This document shows positions 17,367-26,540 of a stretch of 64,000 nucleotides of DNA, piece by piece. Within the stretch, counting starts at the first letter, position 1. Every line of letters begins with the position of its first letter. The stretch comes from Methylophaga sp. 41_12_T18. GTDB taxonomy: Bacteria; Pseudomonadota; Gammaproteobacteria; Nitrosococcales; Methylophagaceae. Both the position numbers and the translations under genes were made by a program. The stretch spans positions 1 to 64,000 of the forward strand of contig MAAI01000087.1 of NCBI GenBank assembly GCA_002163115.1, given 5' to 3'. The notes under the pieces are model-generated. The model searched no databases and was not told where the DNA came from. It saw only the letters and a list, made by a program, of their open reading frames with translations.

Positions 17367-19751
17367 ATGAATGCGTTTAAACATAGCGTTATCGCTGCAT
17401 TGTTATTGGGTGCAATGACTGCTTGTGGCACAGCTGAAGAGAGTGCAGCCAACTATTTGGATAGTGGTAAAACCTTGCTTGCTGAAGGAAAGGTCAAAAA
17501 GGCGCGGTTAGAGTTTAAAAATGCGATTCAGATTGATCCGCGTATGGCTGAGCCTTTTTATCAATTAGCGTTGATAGATGAAAAAGATCAAAAGTGGAAA
17601 GCGATGTTTGCCAATTTAAATACGGTTGAGCAACTTGATCCAAATCACTTTGATGCGATTGTTAAATTAGGCCAAATTCATTTATTGGCTGGCAATTTTG
17701 AACTGGCTGAAGAGAAAGCTGACAAAGTACTAACTGCAGAGCCCAGTCATATATTAGCTTTAGTTCTTCGAGCATCTGTTGCGATGAAACAACAGAACTT
17801 CGGTGAGGCGATGACCAGTGTCGAACAAGCATTATCGATTGACTCAACGAATATTGAAGCGATTTCGGTGAAAGCCTTAGTACTCAATATGCAAGAGAAA
17901 ACAGAACAGGCAATGTCGGTGATTAATAGTGCCTTAGCAGCTAATCCAGATGAGTTGCCACTTACCATGATTAAGCTGTCTATTCTTGAGCAACAAAAAG
18001 ACTATTTAGCAATGGAAGCGGTTTACCGTCAGTTACAAAAGTCTGAGCCTGATGCCGCATGGGTAGCTGTTGCTTTAGCTAAACTGTTAAATATTCAAGA
18101 TAGATATAGTGAAGCTAAGAAAAGTTTACAACAATATGTTGCCGCTCACCCAGATGATGAAAAAACGAAATTGTTACTCGTTTCCTTAGTTAAGTCTCAA
18201 GAGCCTGAACAGGCGATTATCTTATTAGATTCATACATTGAAGAGCAACCAGATAATTTTGATTTACGCTTTGCCAAAGTTCAATTACAAATTGGCAATC
18301 AGCAAACGGATGCTGCTTTAGCGGAATTAAATAATATCGTTAGTTTAGATCCTGAAGGTAATAATGGCCGTAAGGCTCTAGTAGCTCTAGCAGGATTTGA
18401 ACTTCAAAATGGTGACATTGCCTCTGCGCGAGATAAAGTGACAAAAATTTTAACGGCAGCACCTGAAGATGATGGTGCTTTGTTATTAAAAGCTCGCTTT
18501 GACTTAATGGATAATGATGTTGATTCGGCGGTAACAAACTTACGTATTGTTTTGAGAAACAACCCAGAGTCAGATCAAGCAATGGTCTTATTAGCTCAAG
18601 CATATATGAGTAGCGGCTCTACAGAGTTAGCTGAAGATAACTTTCGTCAAGCGTTAACAGTGAATCCTGGCAACACAGTTGCCGCACTATCTGTTGCCAA
18701 TAGTTTGCTGCAAAGTAGAGACTTAGATCGTACTGAAGAAGTATTAACCGAAGCATTAAAACAGGCTAAAGATAAAGAACAGTTATTACAAGCTTTGGCA
18801 CAAGTTAAGTTATTGAAAAAAGATTGGCAGGGAACTGAAACTTTAGTCGATAGCTTAAGGGTAGATAAAAAAGATACGGCATTAACCCATTTCTTAAGTG
18901 GACGAATTGCTCAAGGCCAAGCGGACTATGCATTGGCTATTGATGAGTATAAGTCTGCTTTGATATTACAAGCTAATATGCCTCGTGCGTTACAGGGATT
19001 GACGTTTAGTTCTCTACAATTAGGACAAAAGCAAGAGCTCTTAGGCTACCTTAACGAATATTTAAAAAGTAACCCAAAACAATTAGCGGTTTATGCGTTA
19101 CTGTCGAATATTTATGCGCAGGATAAGTTGTGGGAACAGTCAATTTCTATTTTAGAAAAGGGCTTGGCGACTGAGCCTCAATGGCAATCAGGCTACAGCA
19201 CTCTAGCTTCGATTTACTTTGCCCAAAATCTACCAAAGCAAGCGGTTGAAGTTTATAAGCGTGGCTTAGATAAAAACGCTGGTAGTGTAATGCTGTCGTT
19301 ACAGCTTGCTTCATCTTATGAGCAAGCAGCTGAATTTGAGTTAGCTAAGACTGTATATGAGCAAGTATTAGCAACCTCGCCTGATGTTGAACCTGCAATT
19401 AATAATTTGGCTAGTTTATTAACCGATAGATTTCAATCGGCTGAAAATTTGCAGAAAGCGGCTGAAATTGCAGATAGATTTAAGTCGGCAACAGAACCTT
19501 ATTATCTAGATACTTACGCGTGGGTGAATGTGCAGTTAGGCAATTTGGATAAAGCCCAACCGGTGTTGGAGCGAGTAGTCTCTCTATCTCCAGATGTGGC
19601 TGTATTTAATTACCATTTAGGTGTCTTATATAATAAGCAAGGTAATAAGCTTGAAGCTGAGCAATATTTGAGTTCAGCTAAACGGTTAGCATCAGAACAG
19701 GGTGATACTGTAACTGCAGCTGGAGCAGATGAATTACTCAAGCAATTGTAA
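17367..19751 (+). CDS. prsT: XrtA system TPR-repeat lipoprotein PrsT
   Basis: 794 residues. The N-terminus is a lipoprotein signal with the lipobox GAMTAC (Cys20). The rest is made of many tetratricopeptide units, for example YLDSGKTLLAEGKVKKARLE near residue 30, continuing to the end. This is the architecture and length of PrsT, the periplasmic TPR lipoprotein found with exosortase A, thought to assist export or assembly of polymer and PEP-CTERM proteins. It begins 10 bp after the exosortase gene (GGGATAG before ATG 17367) and is followed by a strong terminator, so it is the last gene of the unit. Confidence 0.9.
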   Translation: MNAFKHSVIAALLLGAMTACGTAEESAANYLDSGKTLLAEGKVKKARLEFKNAIQIDPRMAEPFYQLALIDEKDQKWKAMFANLNTVEQLDPNHFDAIVKLGQIHLLAGNFELAEEKADKVLTAEPSHILALVLRASVAMKQQNFGEAMTSVEQALSIDSTNIEAISVKALVLNMQEKTEQAMSVINSALAANPDELPLTMIKLSILEQQKDYLAMEAVYRQLQKSEPDAAWVAVALAKLLNIQDRYSEAKKSLQQYVAAHPDDEKTKLLLVSLVKSQEPEQAIILLDSYIEEQPDNFDLRFAKVQLQIGNQQTDAALAELNNIVSLDPEGNNGRKALVALAGFELQNGDIASARDKVTKILTAAPEDDGALLLKARFDLMDNDVDSAVTNLRIVLRNNPESDQAMVLLAQAYMSSGSTELAEDNFRQALTVNPGNTVAALSVANSLLQSRDLDRTEEVLTEALKQAKDKEQLLQALAQVKLLKKDWQGTETLVDSLRVDKKDTALTHFLSGRIAQGQADYALAIDEYKSALILQANMPRALQGLTFSSLQLGQKQELLGYLNEYLKSNPKQLAVYALLSNIYAQDKLWEQSISILEKGLATEPQWQSGYSTLASIYFAQNLPKQAVEVYKRGLDKNAGSVMLSLQLASSYEQAAEFELAKTVYEQVLATSPDVEPAINNLASLLTDRFQSAENLQKAAEIADRFKSATEPYYLDTYAWVNVQLGNLDKAQPVLERVVSLSPDVAVFNYHLGVLYNKQGNKLEAEQYLSSAKRLASEQGDTVTAAGADELLKQL

Positions 19752-19768
19752 AGCCGTTTAGTAAATTA

Positions 19769-19796
19769 AAAAGGGAGCGTTTGCTCCCTTTTTTTA
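19769..19796 (+). terminator. Rho-independent terminator after prsT
   Basis: Stem AAGGGAGC/GCTCCCTT (19771-19778 and 19783-19790) with a 4-nt loop GTTT, followed by a run of T to 19795. It ends the exopolysaccharide transcription unit. Confidence 0.95.
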
Positions 19797-20067
19797 TAAT
19801 AAATGTAGCTTTGATTTGATTGACTAGCCCCGTCCATTTATCGATAGCTTGCCTACACATGAACATGTATTCTAAATTAGAGATTTGACTGTTTTTTTGC
19901 TAAATAGCATTGAAAGAAAATTTTAATTTAAGCAAAAGCATTAGACGGATTCTTGATGCATTGTAATTCTATTACCATATTTACGATGTGCTAAAACTAT
20001 TGCTTTATCGCCTTGGTACAATATGATATTTTGCGGTGACTGAAATAACTAGAATGGATTTATTTGG
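19797..20067. other. Gene-free leader before rmlB
   Basis: About 270 bp with no ORF of note. It must contain the rmlBACD promoter, since a terminator lies immediately upstream. TTGATG at about 19,952 with CATATT 17 bp further on is a possible but weak sigma-70 pair. No dyad or riboswitch was recognised. Confidence 0.35.
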
Positions 20068-21126
20068 ATGAGATTATTAATTACTGGTGGTGCAGGCTTT
20101 ATAGGCTCAGCACTTATTCGACAATTACTTGCTGAAACGGAACATCATGTAGCAAATGTTGATAAATTAACCTATGCAGGTAATTTAGAATCATTAGTAG
20201 CCATCGAAAATAGCCCGAATTATAAGTTCTACCATGCAGATATTTGTGATGCCGTAGCAATGGATAGAATTTTTGCAGAGTTTAAACCGACAGCTGTGAT
20301 GCATCTTGCCGCGGAATCGCATGTCGACCGGTCGATTGACGGTCCTGGTGAGTTTATCCAAACAAATGTGGTCGGTACTTATACATTGTTAGAGTCGACC
20401 CGTAAATATTGGTTGGCCTTAGATAAAGAGCAAGCAGAAAAATTCCGTTTTCATCATATATCGACCGATGAAGTGTACGGAACATTGGGTGAAACAGGCT
20501 TATTTACCGAAACAACATCCTATCAGCCCAACTCACCTTATTCGGCTAGTAAAGCAAGTAGTGATCACTTAGTGCGTGCTTGGCATCATACCTACGGTTT
20601 ACCGGTATTAATGACCAATTGTTCAAATAATTACGGGCCGTACCAGTTTCCTGAAAAATTAATTCCATTAGTTATCAGTAATGCTTTGCAAGGAAAGCCT
20701 CTGCCAATCTATGGTAAAGGGGATAATATTCGTGATTGGTTATATGTTGATGATCATGCACGTGCATTACGTACGGTATTGGCACAAGGTGTGATTGGTG
20801 AGACCTATAATATTGGTGGAGTTAATGAACATACCAATTTAGATGTGGTGCAAACGGTCTGTACTATTTTGGATGAACTTTTGATTGACTCTGCACATAA
20901 GCCTCATAACAAGTTAATTGAGTTTGTAACCGATCGGCCTGGACATGATCAACGCTACGCTATCGATGCAACCAAGATTGAAAATGAGCTGGCTTGGACG
21001 CCTGAAGAGACCTTTGCCACCGGTTTACGGAAAACGGTGGAGTGGTATCTTAATAATCGTGAATGGTGTGAGCACGTATTAGATGGTAGTTATCAACAGC
21101 AACGACTAGGATTACAGGAAGCATAA
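20068..21126 (+). CDS. rmlB: dTDP-glucose 4,6-dehydratase
   Basis: 352 residues, standard family length. It converts dTDP-glucose to dTDP-4-keto-6-deoxyglucose, step two of dTDP-L-rhamnose synthesis, in the cytoplasm. [12 protein letters not shown] is the NAD-binding loop, [10 protein letters not shown] carries the catalytic Asp-Glu pair and [10 protein letters not shown] the Tyr-x3-Lys motif. It is the first gene of an rmlBACD operon; rmlA follows after 2 bp. The rhamnose made here probably feeds the polysaccharide locus upstream. Confidence 0.97.
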   Translation: MRLLITGGAGFIGSALIRQLLAETEHHVANVDKLTYAGNLESLVAIENSPNYKFYHADICDAVAMDRIFAEFKPTAVMHLAAESHVDRSIDGPGEFIQTNVVGTYTLLESTRKYWLALDKEQAEKFRFHHISTDEVYGTLGETGLFTETTSYQPNSPYSASKASSDHLVRAWHHTYGLPVLMTNCSNNYGPYQFPEKLIPLVISNALQGKPLPIYGKGDNIRDWLYVDDHARALRTVLAQGVIGETYNIGGVNEHTNLDVVQTVCTILDELLIDSAHKPHNKLIEFVTDRPGHDQRYAIDATKIENELAWTPEETFATGLRKTVEWYLNNREWCEHVLDGSYQQQRLGLQEA

Positions 21127-21128
21127 TT

Positions 21129-22013
21129 ATGACAGCACGGAAGGGTATTATTCTCGCAGGCGGCAGTGGCACACGCCTCTATCCGGTTACCCAAGCAATC
21201 AGTAAACAACTGTTACCTGTTTATGATAAACCGATGATCTACTATCCTTTATCAGCGCTGATGTTGGCGGGGATACGTGATATTTGCATTATCTCTACTC
21301 CTCAAGATACGCCGCGATTAGAACAATTACTGGGTGATGGGCAAAGCTGGGGATTGAATATCACTTATATAGTCCAGCATAAACCTGAAGGTATTGCCCA
21401 AGCTTTTCCATTAGCCAAAGAATTCATTGGCAACTCACCATGTGCATTAATTCTTGGTGATAATGTTTATTACGGTCATGATTTGGCCGATATGATGATT
21501 GAAGCAGATCAAAGAGAAACGGGTGCGAGTGTCTTTGCTTACCCCGTCAGTGACCCTGAACGTTACGGTGTAGTTGACTTTGATAAGGCCGGTAAAGCAA
21601 TAAGTATTGAAGAAAAGCCAGAACAGCCAAAATCACGCTATGCAGTGACCGGGCTATATTTCTATGATAATCAAGTGGTTGATATAGCCAGTAACTTAAA
21701 ACCTTCTGCGCGTGGCGAACTGGAAATTACTGATGTGAATCAGTATTACCTTGATCAGCAACAACTCAATGTTGAAGTGATGGGTCGAGGCATGGCTTGG
21801 TTAGATACTGGCACACATGACTCATTATTAGATGCTTCGTTATTTATTCAAACGATAGAAAAGCGTCAAGGTTTAAAGGTGATGTGTCCTGAAGAAATTG
21901 CCTATCGTAGTGGCTATATTACAGCTGAGCAGTTAGAAAAATTGGCCCAGCCTTTAATCAAAGCCGGTTATGGCAACTATTTAATTAATATTTTAAAAGA
22001 GACCATTTTTTAA
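21129..22013 (+). CDS. rmlA: Glucose-1-phosphate thymidylyltransferase
   Basis: 294 residues. It makes dTDP-glucose from dTTP and glucose-1-phosphate, the first step to dTDP-rhamnose. The signature [13 protein letters not shown] is near residue 10, and [12 protein letters not shown] holds the metal-binding Asp. AGGAAGC at 21,117-21,123 precedes the ATG. Its stop shares one base with the start of rmlC (TAATG), so translation is coupled. Confidence 0.97.
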   Translation: MTARKGIILAGGSGTRLYPVTQAISKQLLPVYDKPMIYYPLSALMLAGIRDICIISTPQDTPRLEQLLGDGQSWGLNITYIVQHKPEGIAQAFPLAKEFIGNSPCALILGDNVYYGHDLADMMIEADQRETGASVFAYPVSDPERYGVVDFDKAGKAISIEEKPEQPKSRYAVTGLYFYDNQVVDIASNLKPSARGELEITDVNQYYLDQQQLNVEVMGRGMAWLDTGTHDSLLDASLFIQTIEKRQGLKVMCPEEIAYRSGYITAEQLEKLAQPLIKAGYGNYLINILKETIF

Positions 22014-22558
22014 TGGAAGTCATAGAAACGTCAATTCCAGATGTCAAACTACTAAAACCAAAAGTATTTGGTGATGAGCGTGGCTTTTTTATGGAAAGTT
22101 ACAATCAACAAACATTACAAGAGTTATTAGGTCTCGATGTTGAGTTTGTACAAGACAATCATTCACGTTCCAGTAAAAATGTATTGCGAGGTTTACACTA
22201 TCAATTGGAGCAAGCACAAGGCAAATTAGTACGTGTTGTCGCTGGCGAAGTATTTGATGTCGCTGTCGATTTACGGCAAAGCTCGCCTACATTTGGTCAG
22301 TGGGCTGGAGCAATATTATCAGCACAGAATAATCACCAGTTTTGGGTGCCGGCGGGTTTTGCTCATGGTTTTGTAGTGTTAAGTGACACTGCTGACTTTT
22401 TGTATAAAACAACAGATTATTACGCCCCAGAACATGAAAAATGTATCCGTTGGGATGATCCTACAATAGCAATAGATTGGCCTATCGATGGAGAGCCCAG
22501 CTTCTCGGAAAAAGATAAACAAGGTGTTGCATTTGAATTAGCTGAAACCTACCGCTGA
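22013..22558 (+). CDS. rmlC: dTDP-4-dehydrorhamnose 3,5-epimerase
   Basis: 181 residues, a cupin-fold epimerase acting on dTDP-4-keto-6-deoxyglucose, step three of rhamnose synthesis. RGLHYQ holds the catalytic His, and FWVPAGFAHGF and DFLYKTTDYY are conserved family blocks. Start and stop overlap the neighbouring rml genes by one base each (TAATG and TGATG), giving a tightly coupled operon. Confidence 0.97.
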   Translation: MEVIETSIPDVKLLKPKVFGDERGFFMESYNQQTLQELLGLDVEFVQDNHSRSSKNVLRGLHYQLEQAQGKLVRVVAGEVFDVAVDLRQSSPTFGQWAGAILSAQNNHQFWVPAGFAHGFVVLSDTADFLYKTTDYYAPEHEKCIRWDDPTIAIDWPIDGEPSFSEKDKQGVAFELAETYR

Positions 22559-23436
22559 TGAAAATATTGTTAACTGGTGCAAATGGACAAGTTGGCTTTG
22601 AGCTACAGCGCAGCCTGGCATGTTTGGCGGAAGTCATTGCCACTGATAGAAATGGCTTAGACTTATCAAGCAACCAGGCTACTCAGAGCTGTATTGCAGA
22701 GCATAAGCCTGATCTTATTATCAATGCAGCAGCCTACACCGCCGTTGATAAAGCAGAATCTGAACACGATTTAGCGATGCAGATTAATGCCGTTGCGCCA
22801 ACCGTCATGGCAGAAGAAGCACATAAGTTAAATATTCCTTTGATTCATTACTCGACTGATTATGTGTTTAATGGTCAAAACAGTCAGCCATGGCTTGAAG
22901 ATGATAAGGTTGAGCCAATTAATGTTTATGGTGAAACCAAATTATTAGGGGAGCAGGGCATTGCCAGTAAAAATGCTGCTCATCTTATTTTTCGCACCAG
23001 TTGGGTGTATGGCCAACGTGGCAATAACTTTTTATTAACCATGAAACGACTAGGGGTGGAGCGAGAGTCTCTTTCTGTTGTCGATGATCAAATTGGTGCA
23101 CCAACCTGGAGTCGTCACATCGCTGATGCAACGGCTCAAATAATTGCTCAAGCCATTGTTTCAGGTAATGTAACTGAGTTTTTTAAAGCTAACTCTGGAA
23201 TTTATAATTTGAGTGGTGGTGGTCAAACCAGTTGGCACGGCTTTACCCAAGCTATTTTTTCACAATTGCAACTGCAAGGTGAAAAAGTCGCAGAGTTGAA
23301 TGCAATTCCAACCAGTGCTTATCCAACACCGGCACAGAGACCTCTTTATTCTTGTCTTAATAATGATAAGTTGGCAGATACCTTTGCTATCAGCTTACCT
23401 AACTGGCAGCAGAGTCTAACTCTGGCTATGCAATAA
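22558..23436 (+). CDS. rmlD: dTDP-4-dehydrorhamnose reductase
   Basis: 292 residues, an SDR-family reductase for the last step to dTDP-L-rhamnose. GANGQVGFELQ is the cofactor loop, HYSTDYVFNG the conserved Ser-Thr-Asp block and YGETKLLGE the Tyr-x3-Lys motif. It shares one base with the rmlC stop codon. Last of the four rml genes; the phosphohexomutase gene follows after 21 bp. Confidence 0.96.
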   Translation: MKILLTGANGQVGFELQRSLACLAEVIATDRNGLDLSSNQATQSCIAEHKPDLIINAAAYTAVDKAESEHDLAMQINAVAPTVMAEEAHKLNIPLIHYSTDYVFNGQNSQPWLEDDKVEPINVYGETKLLGEQGIASKNAAHLIFRTSWVYGQRGNNFLLTMKRLGVERESLSVVDDQIGAPTWSRHIADATAQIIAQAIVSGNVTEFFKANSGIYNLSGGGQTSWHGFTQAIFSQLQLQGEKVAELNAIPTSAYPTPAQRPLYSCLNNDKLADTFAISLPNWQQSLTLAMQ

Positions 23437-23457
23437 CTCCTAAGAACCATATAAATA

Positions 23458-24942
23458 ATGCAAATAAATATAGAACAGTTGATGACTAGTACTGGCGTTA
23501 AATTTGGCACGAGCGGTGTGAGAGGCTTAGTTGTTGATATGAGCGATCAAGTTTGCTGGACTTATGTTACGGCATTCTTACAATATCTAATGTCTGAAAA
23601 TCTCATTAAGAAAGGTGATAGGGTCGGAATTGCAGGGGACTTGCGCGCTAGTAGCGATAAGATAATGGCGGCAGCAGTTGTTGCTGTGCAGGAGCAAGGT
23701 TTAGTCGCGATTAATTACGGCAAAATACCTTCACCAGCGATAGCTCATTTTGGTATCACTGAAGCTATACCAACGATTATGGTAACGGGCAGTCATATTC
23801 CTGATGATAGGAATGGTATAAAATTCAATAAAGCGGATGGTGAGATTTTAAAAGCAGATGAGCTTGCTATTTGCAGTCAATTAATCACCATTCCTGATGA
23901 TAAATTTAATGACGATGGTTCATTTATCGTTGAGTCAATATTACCGGCTACTCAGTCGGAAGCTGAAGCACTCTACATTGAACGCTTCACTAATTTTTTC
24001 CCAGAACAATGTTTGCAAGGCATGCAGATTGGCCTATATGAACATTCATCGGTATCGCGTGACGTGCTTAAAACCATTCTAACGACGTTAGGCGCTACGG
24101 TGACTTCGCTTGCACGTTCAGACCAATTCATCTCTGTTGATACTGAAGCAATTCGACCCGAAGATGTAATATTGGCTAAGCAATGGGCAGCTGAATATCA
24201 ATTCGACTGTATTATTTCTACCGATGGTGATGGTGACCGTCCTTTAATTAGTGATGAGCATGGTAACTGGCTACGTGGTGATATTGCAGGCGTTTTATGT
24301 GCTCAGTACTTAAATGCTAAAGTTGTTGTTACCCCGGTAAGCAGTAACAGCGCAGTTGAAAAATCAGCTTTATTTGAGCAGGTCATCCGTACCCGAATAG
24401 GCTCACCTTATGTAATCACGGCAATGGATAATGCTGCCGATGGTGGCCATAGACAAATTATTGGTTATGAAGCAAATGGTGGGGTGTTGCAGGGTTCAGA
24501 TATTACATTGAATGATAGGCTGTTAACAGCGTTACCGACACGTGATGCTGCCATTGTGCCTTTATCTATATTGATGTTGGCTAAGCAACAATCATTAACT
24601 GTTTCTGAGCTATTAAAAACCTTGCCGGCACGGTTTACATTTAGTGACCGACTCAAAGCCTTCCCTACTGAGTTAAGTCAACAACGCTTAGCAGTATTTT
24701 TAACTGCAGATCAGAGTGAGAATTTTTCGAAAGTGCAGGCTCAATTTTCTTTCGCTGGCCAGGTATTATCTATTGACGATACAGATGGCATTCGAATCAC
24801 CTTTGATACACAGGAGGTCATTCATCTGCGACCGTCTGGCAATGCACCAGAATTGCGTTGCTACACTGAAGCTGCTGACGAAGAGCGAGCACAACAGCTT
24901 AATCAACAAGCGATTGAAGTAATGAATAGTTGGCGGGCGTAA
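23458..24942 (+). CDS. Phosphomannomutase/phosphoglucomutase family enzyme
   Basis: 494 residues of the alpha-D-phosphohexomutase superfamily. KFGTSGVRG starts domain 1, VTGSHIPDDRNGIKF carries the catalytic phosphoserine (Ser in TGSHIP; many relatives have TASHNP), STDGDGDRP is the metal loop, GYEANGG the sugar-binding loop and RPSGNAPELRCYTE the phosphate-binding loop. It interconverts hexose 6- and 1-phosphates, giving mannose-1-phosphate or glucose-1-phosphate for nucleotide-sugar synthesis. Which sugar it prefers cannot be told. Next to rmlBACD it may supply glucose-1-phosphate to RmlA; no mannose-1-phosphate guanylyltransferase gene is in the window. Confidence 0.9.
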   Translation: MQINIEQLMTSTGVKFGTSGVRGLVVDMSDQVCWTYVTAFLQYLMSENLIKKGDRVGIAGDLRASSDKIMAAAVVAVQEQGLVAINYGKIPSPAIAHFGITEAIPTIMVTGSHIPDDRNGIKFNKADGEILKADELAICSQLITIPDDKFNDDGSFIVESILPATQSEAEALYIERFTNFFPEQCLQGMQIGLYEHSSVSRDVLKTILTTLGATVTSLARSDQFISVDTEAIRPEDVILAKQWAAEYQFDCIISTDGDGDRPLISDEHGNWLRGDIAGVLCAQYLNAKVVVTPVSSNSAVEKSALFEQVIRTRIGSPYVITAMDNAADGGHRQIIGYEANGGVLQGSDITLNDRLLTALPTRDAAIVPLSILMLAKQQSLTVSELLKTLPARFTFSDRLKAFPTELSQQRLAVFLTADQSENFSKVQAQFSFAGQVLSIDDTDGIRITFDTQEVIHLRPSGNAPELRCYTEAADEERAQQLNQQAIEVMNSWRA

Positions 24943-24972
24943 TCACTCGGTCATTGGAACGAATGATTACGC
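24937..24972. terminator. Possible bidirectional terminator hairpin between convergent genes
   Basis: Arms GCGTAATCA and TGATTACGC, 18 bp apart, overlap the stop of the phosphohexomutase gene and sit before the end of the convergent ugd gene. There is no T-run, so the call is weak. Confidence 0.35.
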
Positions 24973-24980
24973 AAACCTGG

Positions 24981-26147
24981 TTAGTCTTGGCCGAATAAGT
25001 CTCGGGTATAAACCTTGTGCTCAACGTCTTTGATATTATCAGACAAACGGTTGGCAACAATGATATCAGCGTAGTCTTTAAACTCAGCTAAAGACTTGAC
25101 CACTTTAGAGTGGAAAAAGCTGTCATCTGCTAATTCAGGTTCATAGATAACGACTTCGATACCTTTAGCTTTGATGCGTTTCATAATGCCTTGGATGGAA
25201 GATGCCCTAAAGTTATCGGAGCCCGTCTTCATAATAAGACGGTAAATGCCCACCACTTTTGGTTTACGTTTAAGAATTGATTCTGCAATATGATCTTTAC
25301 GCGTGGTATTGGCATCAACAATGGCACTGATTAAGCTGTTCGGCACTTCATTATAATTGGCGCGCAACTGTTTCGTATCTTTGGGCAGGCAATAACCACC
25401 ATAGCCAAACGAAGGATTGTTATAGTGATTACCAATACGTGGATCAAGGCCGACACCATCGATAATTTGTTTAGTATCTAAACCATGGGTTTCTGCATAA
25501 GTATCGAGTTCATTAAAGTAGGCGACACGCATCGCAAGATAGGTATTGGAAAAAAGTTTTACCGCTTCAGCCTCGGTAGAATTAGTGAATAAGACATCAA
25601 TATCTTGTTTGATCGCGCCTTCGACTAACAATTTAGCGAACTGTTCGGCGCGGTTAGAGCTTTCCCCAATAATTATTCGTGATGGGTGCAAGTTATCAAA
25701 CAGGGCTTTACCTTCACGTAAAAATTCTGGTGAGAAAATAATATTATCGGAGCCTAACTCCTGCTTTATTTTTTCGCTATAACCGACAGGTACCGTTGAT
25801 TTAATCACCATAACTGCTTTAGGGTTAATGGCCATTACATCCTTAATCACAGACTCTACCGAGCTAGTATTAAAATAGTTTGTTTCGGCATCATAATCAG
25901 TCGGTGTGGCAATAATGACATAGTCGGCATTGCTATAAGCGCTCTGTTTATCCATTGTTGCTGATAGATTTAATTGTTTATTTTGCAAGTAGTCTTCGAT
26001 TTCAGCATCGATGATGGGGGATTGCTGGTTATTAATCAGTGCTACTTTGTCAGCAATGATATCAAGTGCGACGACTTCATTATGTTGAGACAGCAGTACG
26101 GCGTTAGATAGGCCAACATAACCTGTACCTGCAATAGCAATTTTCAT
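24981..26147 (-). CDS. ugd: UDP-glucose 6-dehydrogenase
   Basis: 388 residues, cytoplasmic; oxidises UDP-glucose to UDP-glucuronate with two [16 protein letters not shown] is the NAD-binding loop, [11 protein letters not shown] and [12 protein letters not shown] are conserved, and the catalytic Cys is in [14 protein letters not shown]. The start at 26,147 is preceded by AGGGAAT on the - strand. It converges on the phosphohexomutase gene and is transcribed divergently from nirB. UDP-glucuronate would give an acidic sugar for the exopolysaccharide. Confidence 0.95.
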   Translation of the reverse strand: MKIAIAGTGYVGLSNAVLLSQHNEVVALDIIADKVALINNQQSPIIDAEIEDYLQNKQLNLSATMDKQSAYSNADYVIIATPTDYDAETNYFNTSSVESVIKDVMAINPKAVMVIKSTVPVGYSEKIKQELGSDNIIFSPEFLREGKALFDNLHPSRIIIGESSNRAEQFAKLLVEGAIKQDIDVLFTNSTEAEAVKLFSNTYLAMRVAYFNELDTYAETHGLDTKQIIDGVGLDPRIGNHYNNPSFGYGGYCLPKDTKQLRANYNEVPNSLISAIVDANTTRKDHIAESILKRKPKVVGIYRLIMKTGSDNFRASSIQGIMKRIKAKGIEVVIYEPELADDSFFHSKVVKSLAEFKDYADIIVANRLSDNIKDVEHKVYTRDLFGQD

Positions 26148-26392
26148 TTTTTATTCCCTATAAAGTTTACTGATATCTAAAATCAACGCTTACTGTATAT
26201 AAAATGGTGTTAACTTTCAAAAAAAGAGTTTAGTAACAAACATGGTGTTGATAATTTGGAATTACGTTCGCTTTAGTTAGCAAGTAAAAGTGCTGATTTT
26301 ATCTGTTTCAATTGCTTGGCTACGCGTATAATAACCAGCATTAAAGGGTGTTTAAAATCAAAAGTATCAAGATGCACCAATATTTTTTTACC

Positions 26393-26407
26393 GCACCGTG
26401 ATGGTGC
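26393..26407. promoter_or_regulatory. NtrC-type enhancer site upstream of nirB
   Basis: GCACCGTGATGGTGC is a perfect dyad of the form GCACC-N5-GGTGC, matching the known NtrC consensus (TGCACC-N5-GGTGCA type). It is centred about 112 bp upstream of the start site predicted from the sigma-54 element, a usual enhancer distance. Confidence 0.75.
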
Positions 26408-26484
26408 GAATGGTAGCGTATTTTGTTGTGTTTTTGCAGTCGAAAACACACTAATAAATAAGCGCAGCAATGGTTTAAGTTTAT

Positions 26485-26500
26485 AGGCATGATTTGTGCA
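26485..26500 (+). promoter_or_regulatory. Sigma-54 (-24/-12) promoter of nirB
   Basis: AGGCATGATTTGTGCA has GG and GC separated by exactly 10 bp, as in TGGCAC-N5-TTGC. It predicts transcription from about 26,512, which makes the GTG at 26,496 part of the promoter and supports ATG 26,541 as the nirB start. The first nine bases after the leading A (GGCATGATT) are identical in the transporter promoter at 42,476. Confidence 0.72.
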
Positions 26501-26540
26501 TTCAGGTCTGCATCAAGTCTATCTCAAGCATGAGGGTTTC

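Larger units (their letters stand above)
26148..26540. other. Divergent intergenic region ugd / nirB with nitrogen-control elements
   Basis: 393 bp without a credible gene. The nirB side holds an NtrC-like dyad at 26,393-26,407, an upstream half-site TGCACCA at 26,373-26,379 and a sigma-54 element at 26,485-26,500 (listed separately). A 65-codon ORF on the - strand (26,273-26,470) spans these elements and is judged spurious. Confidence 0.7.

Noticed and set aside
26393-26407. Hairpin as an ANTAR (NasR/NasT) leader element
   Set aside because: The loop is 5 nt rather than the required hexaloop with A and G at fixed places, no second hairpin or terminator follows, and the site lies upstream of the predicted start; an NtrC DNA site fits better.
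26273-26470. 65-codon ORF on the - strand upstream of nirB
   Set aside because: It overlaps the NtrC-like dyad, shows no family resemblance and has no good ribosome-binding site.
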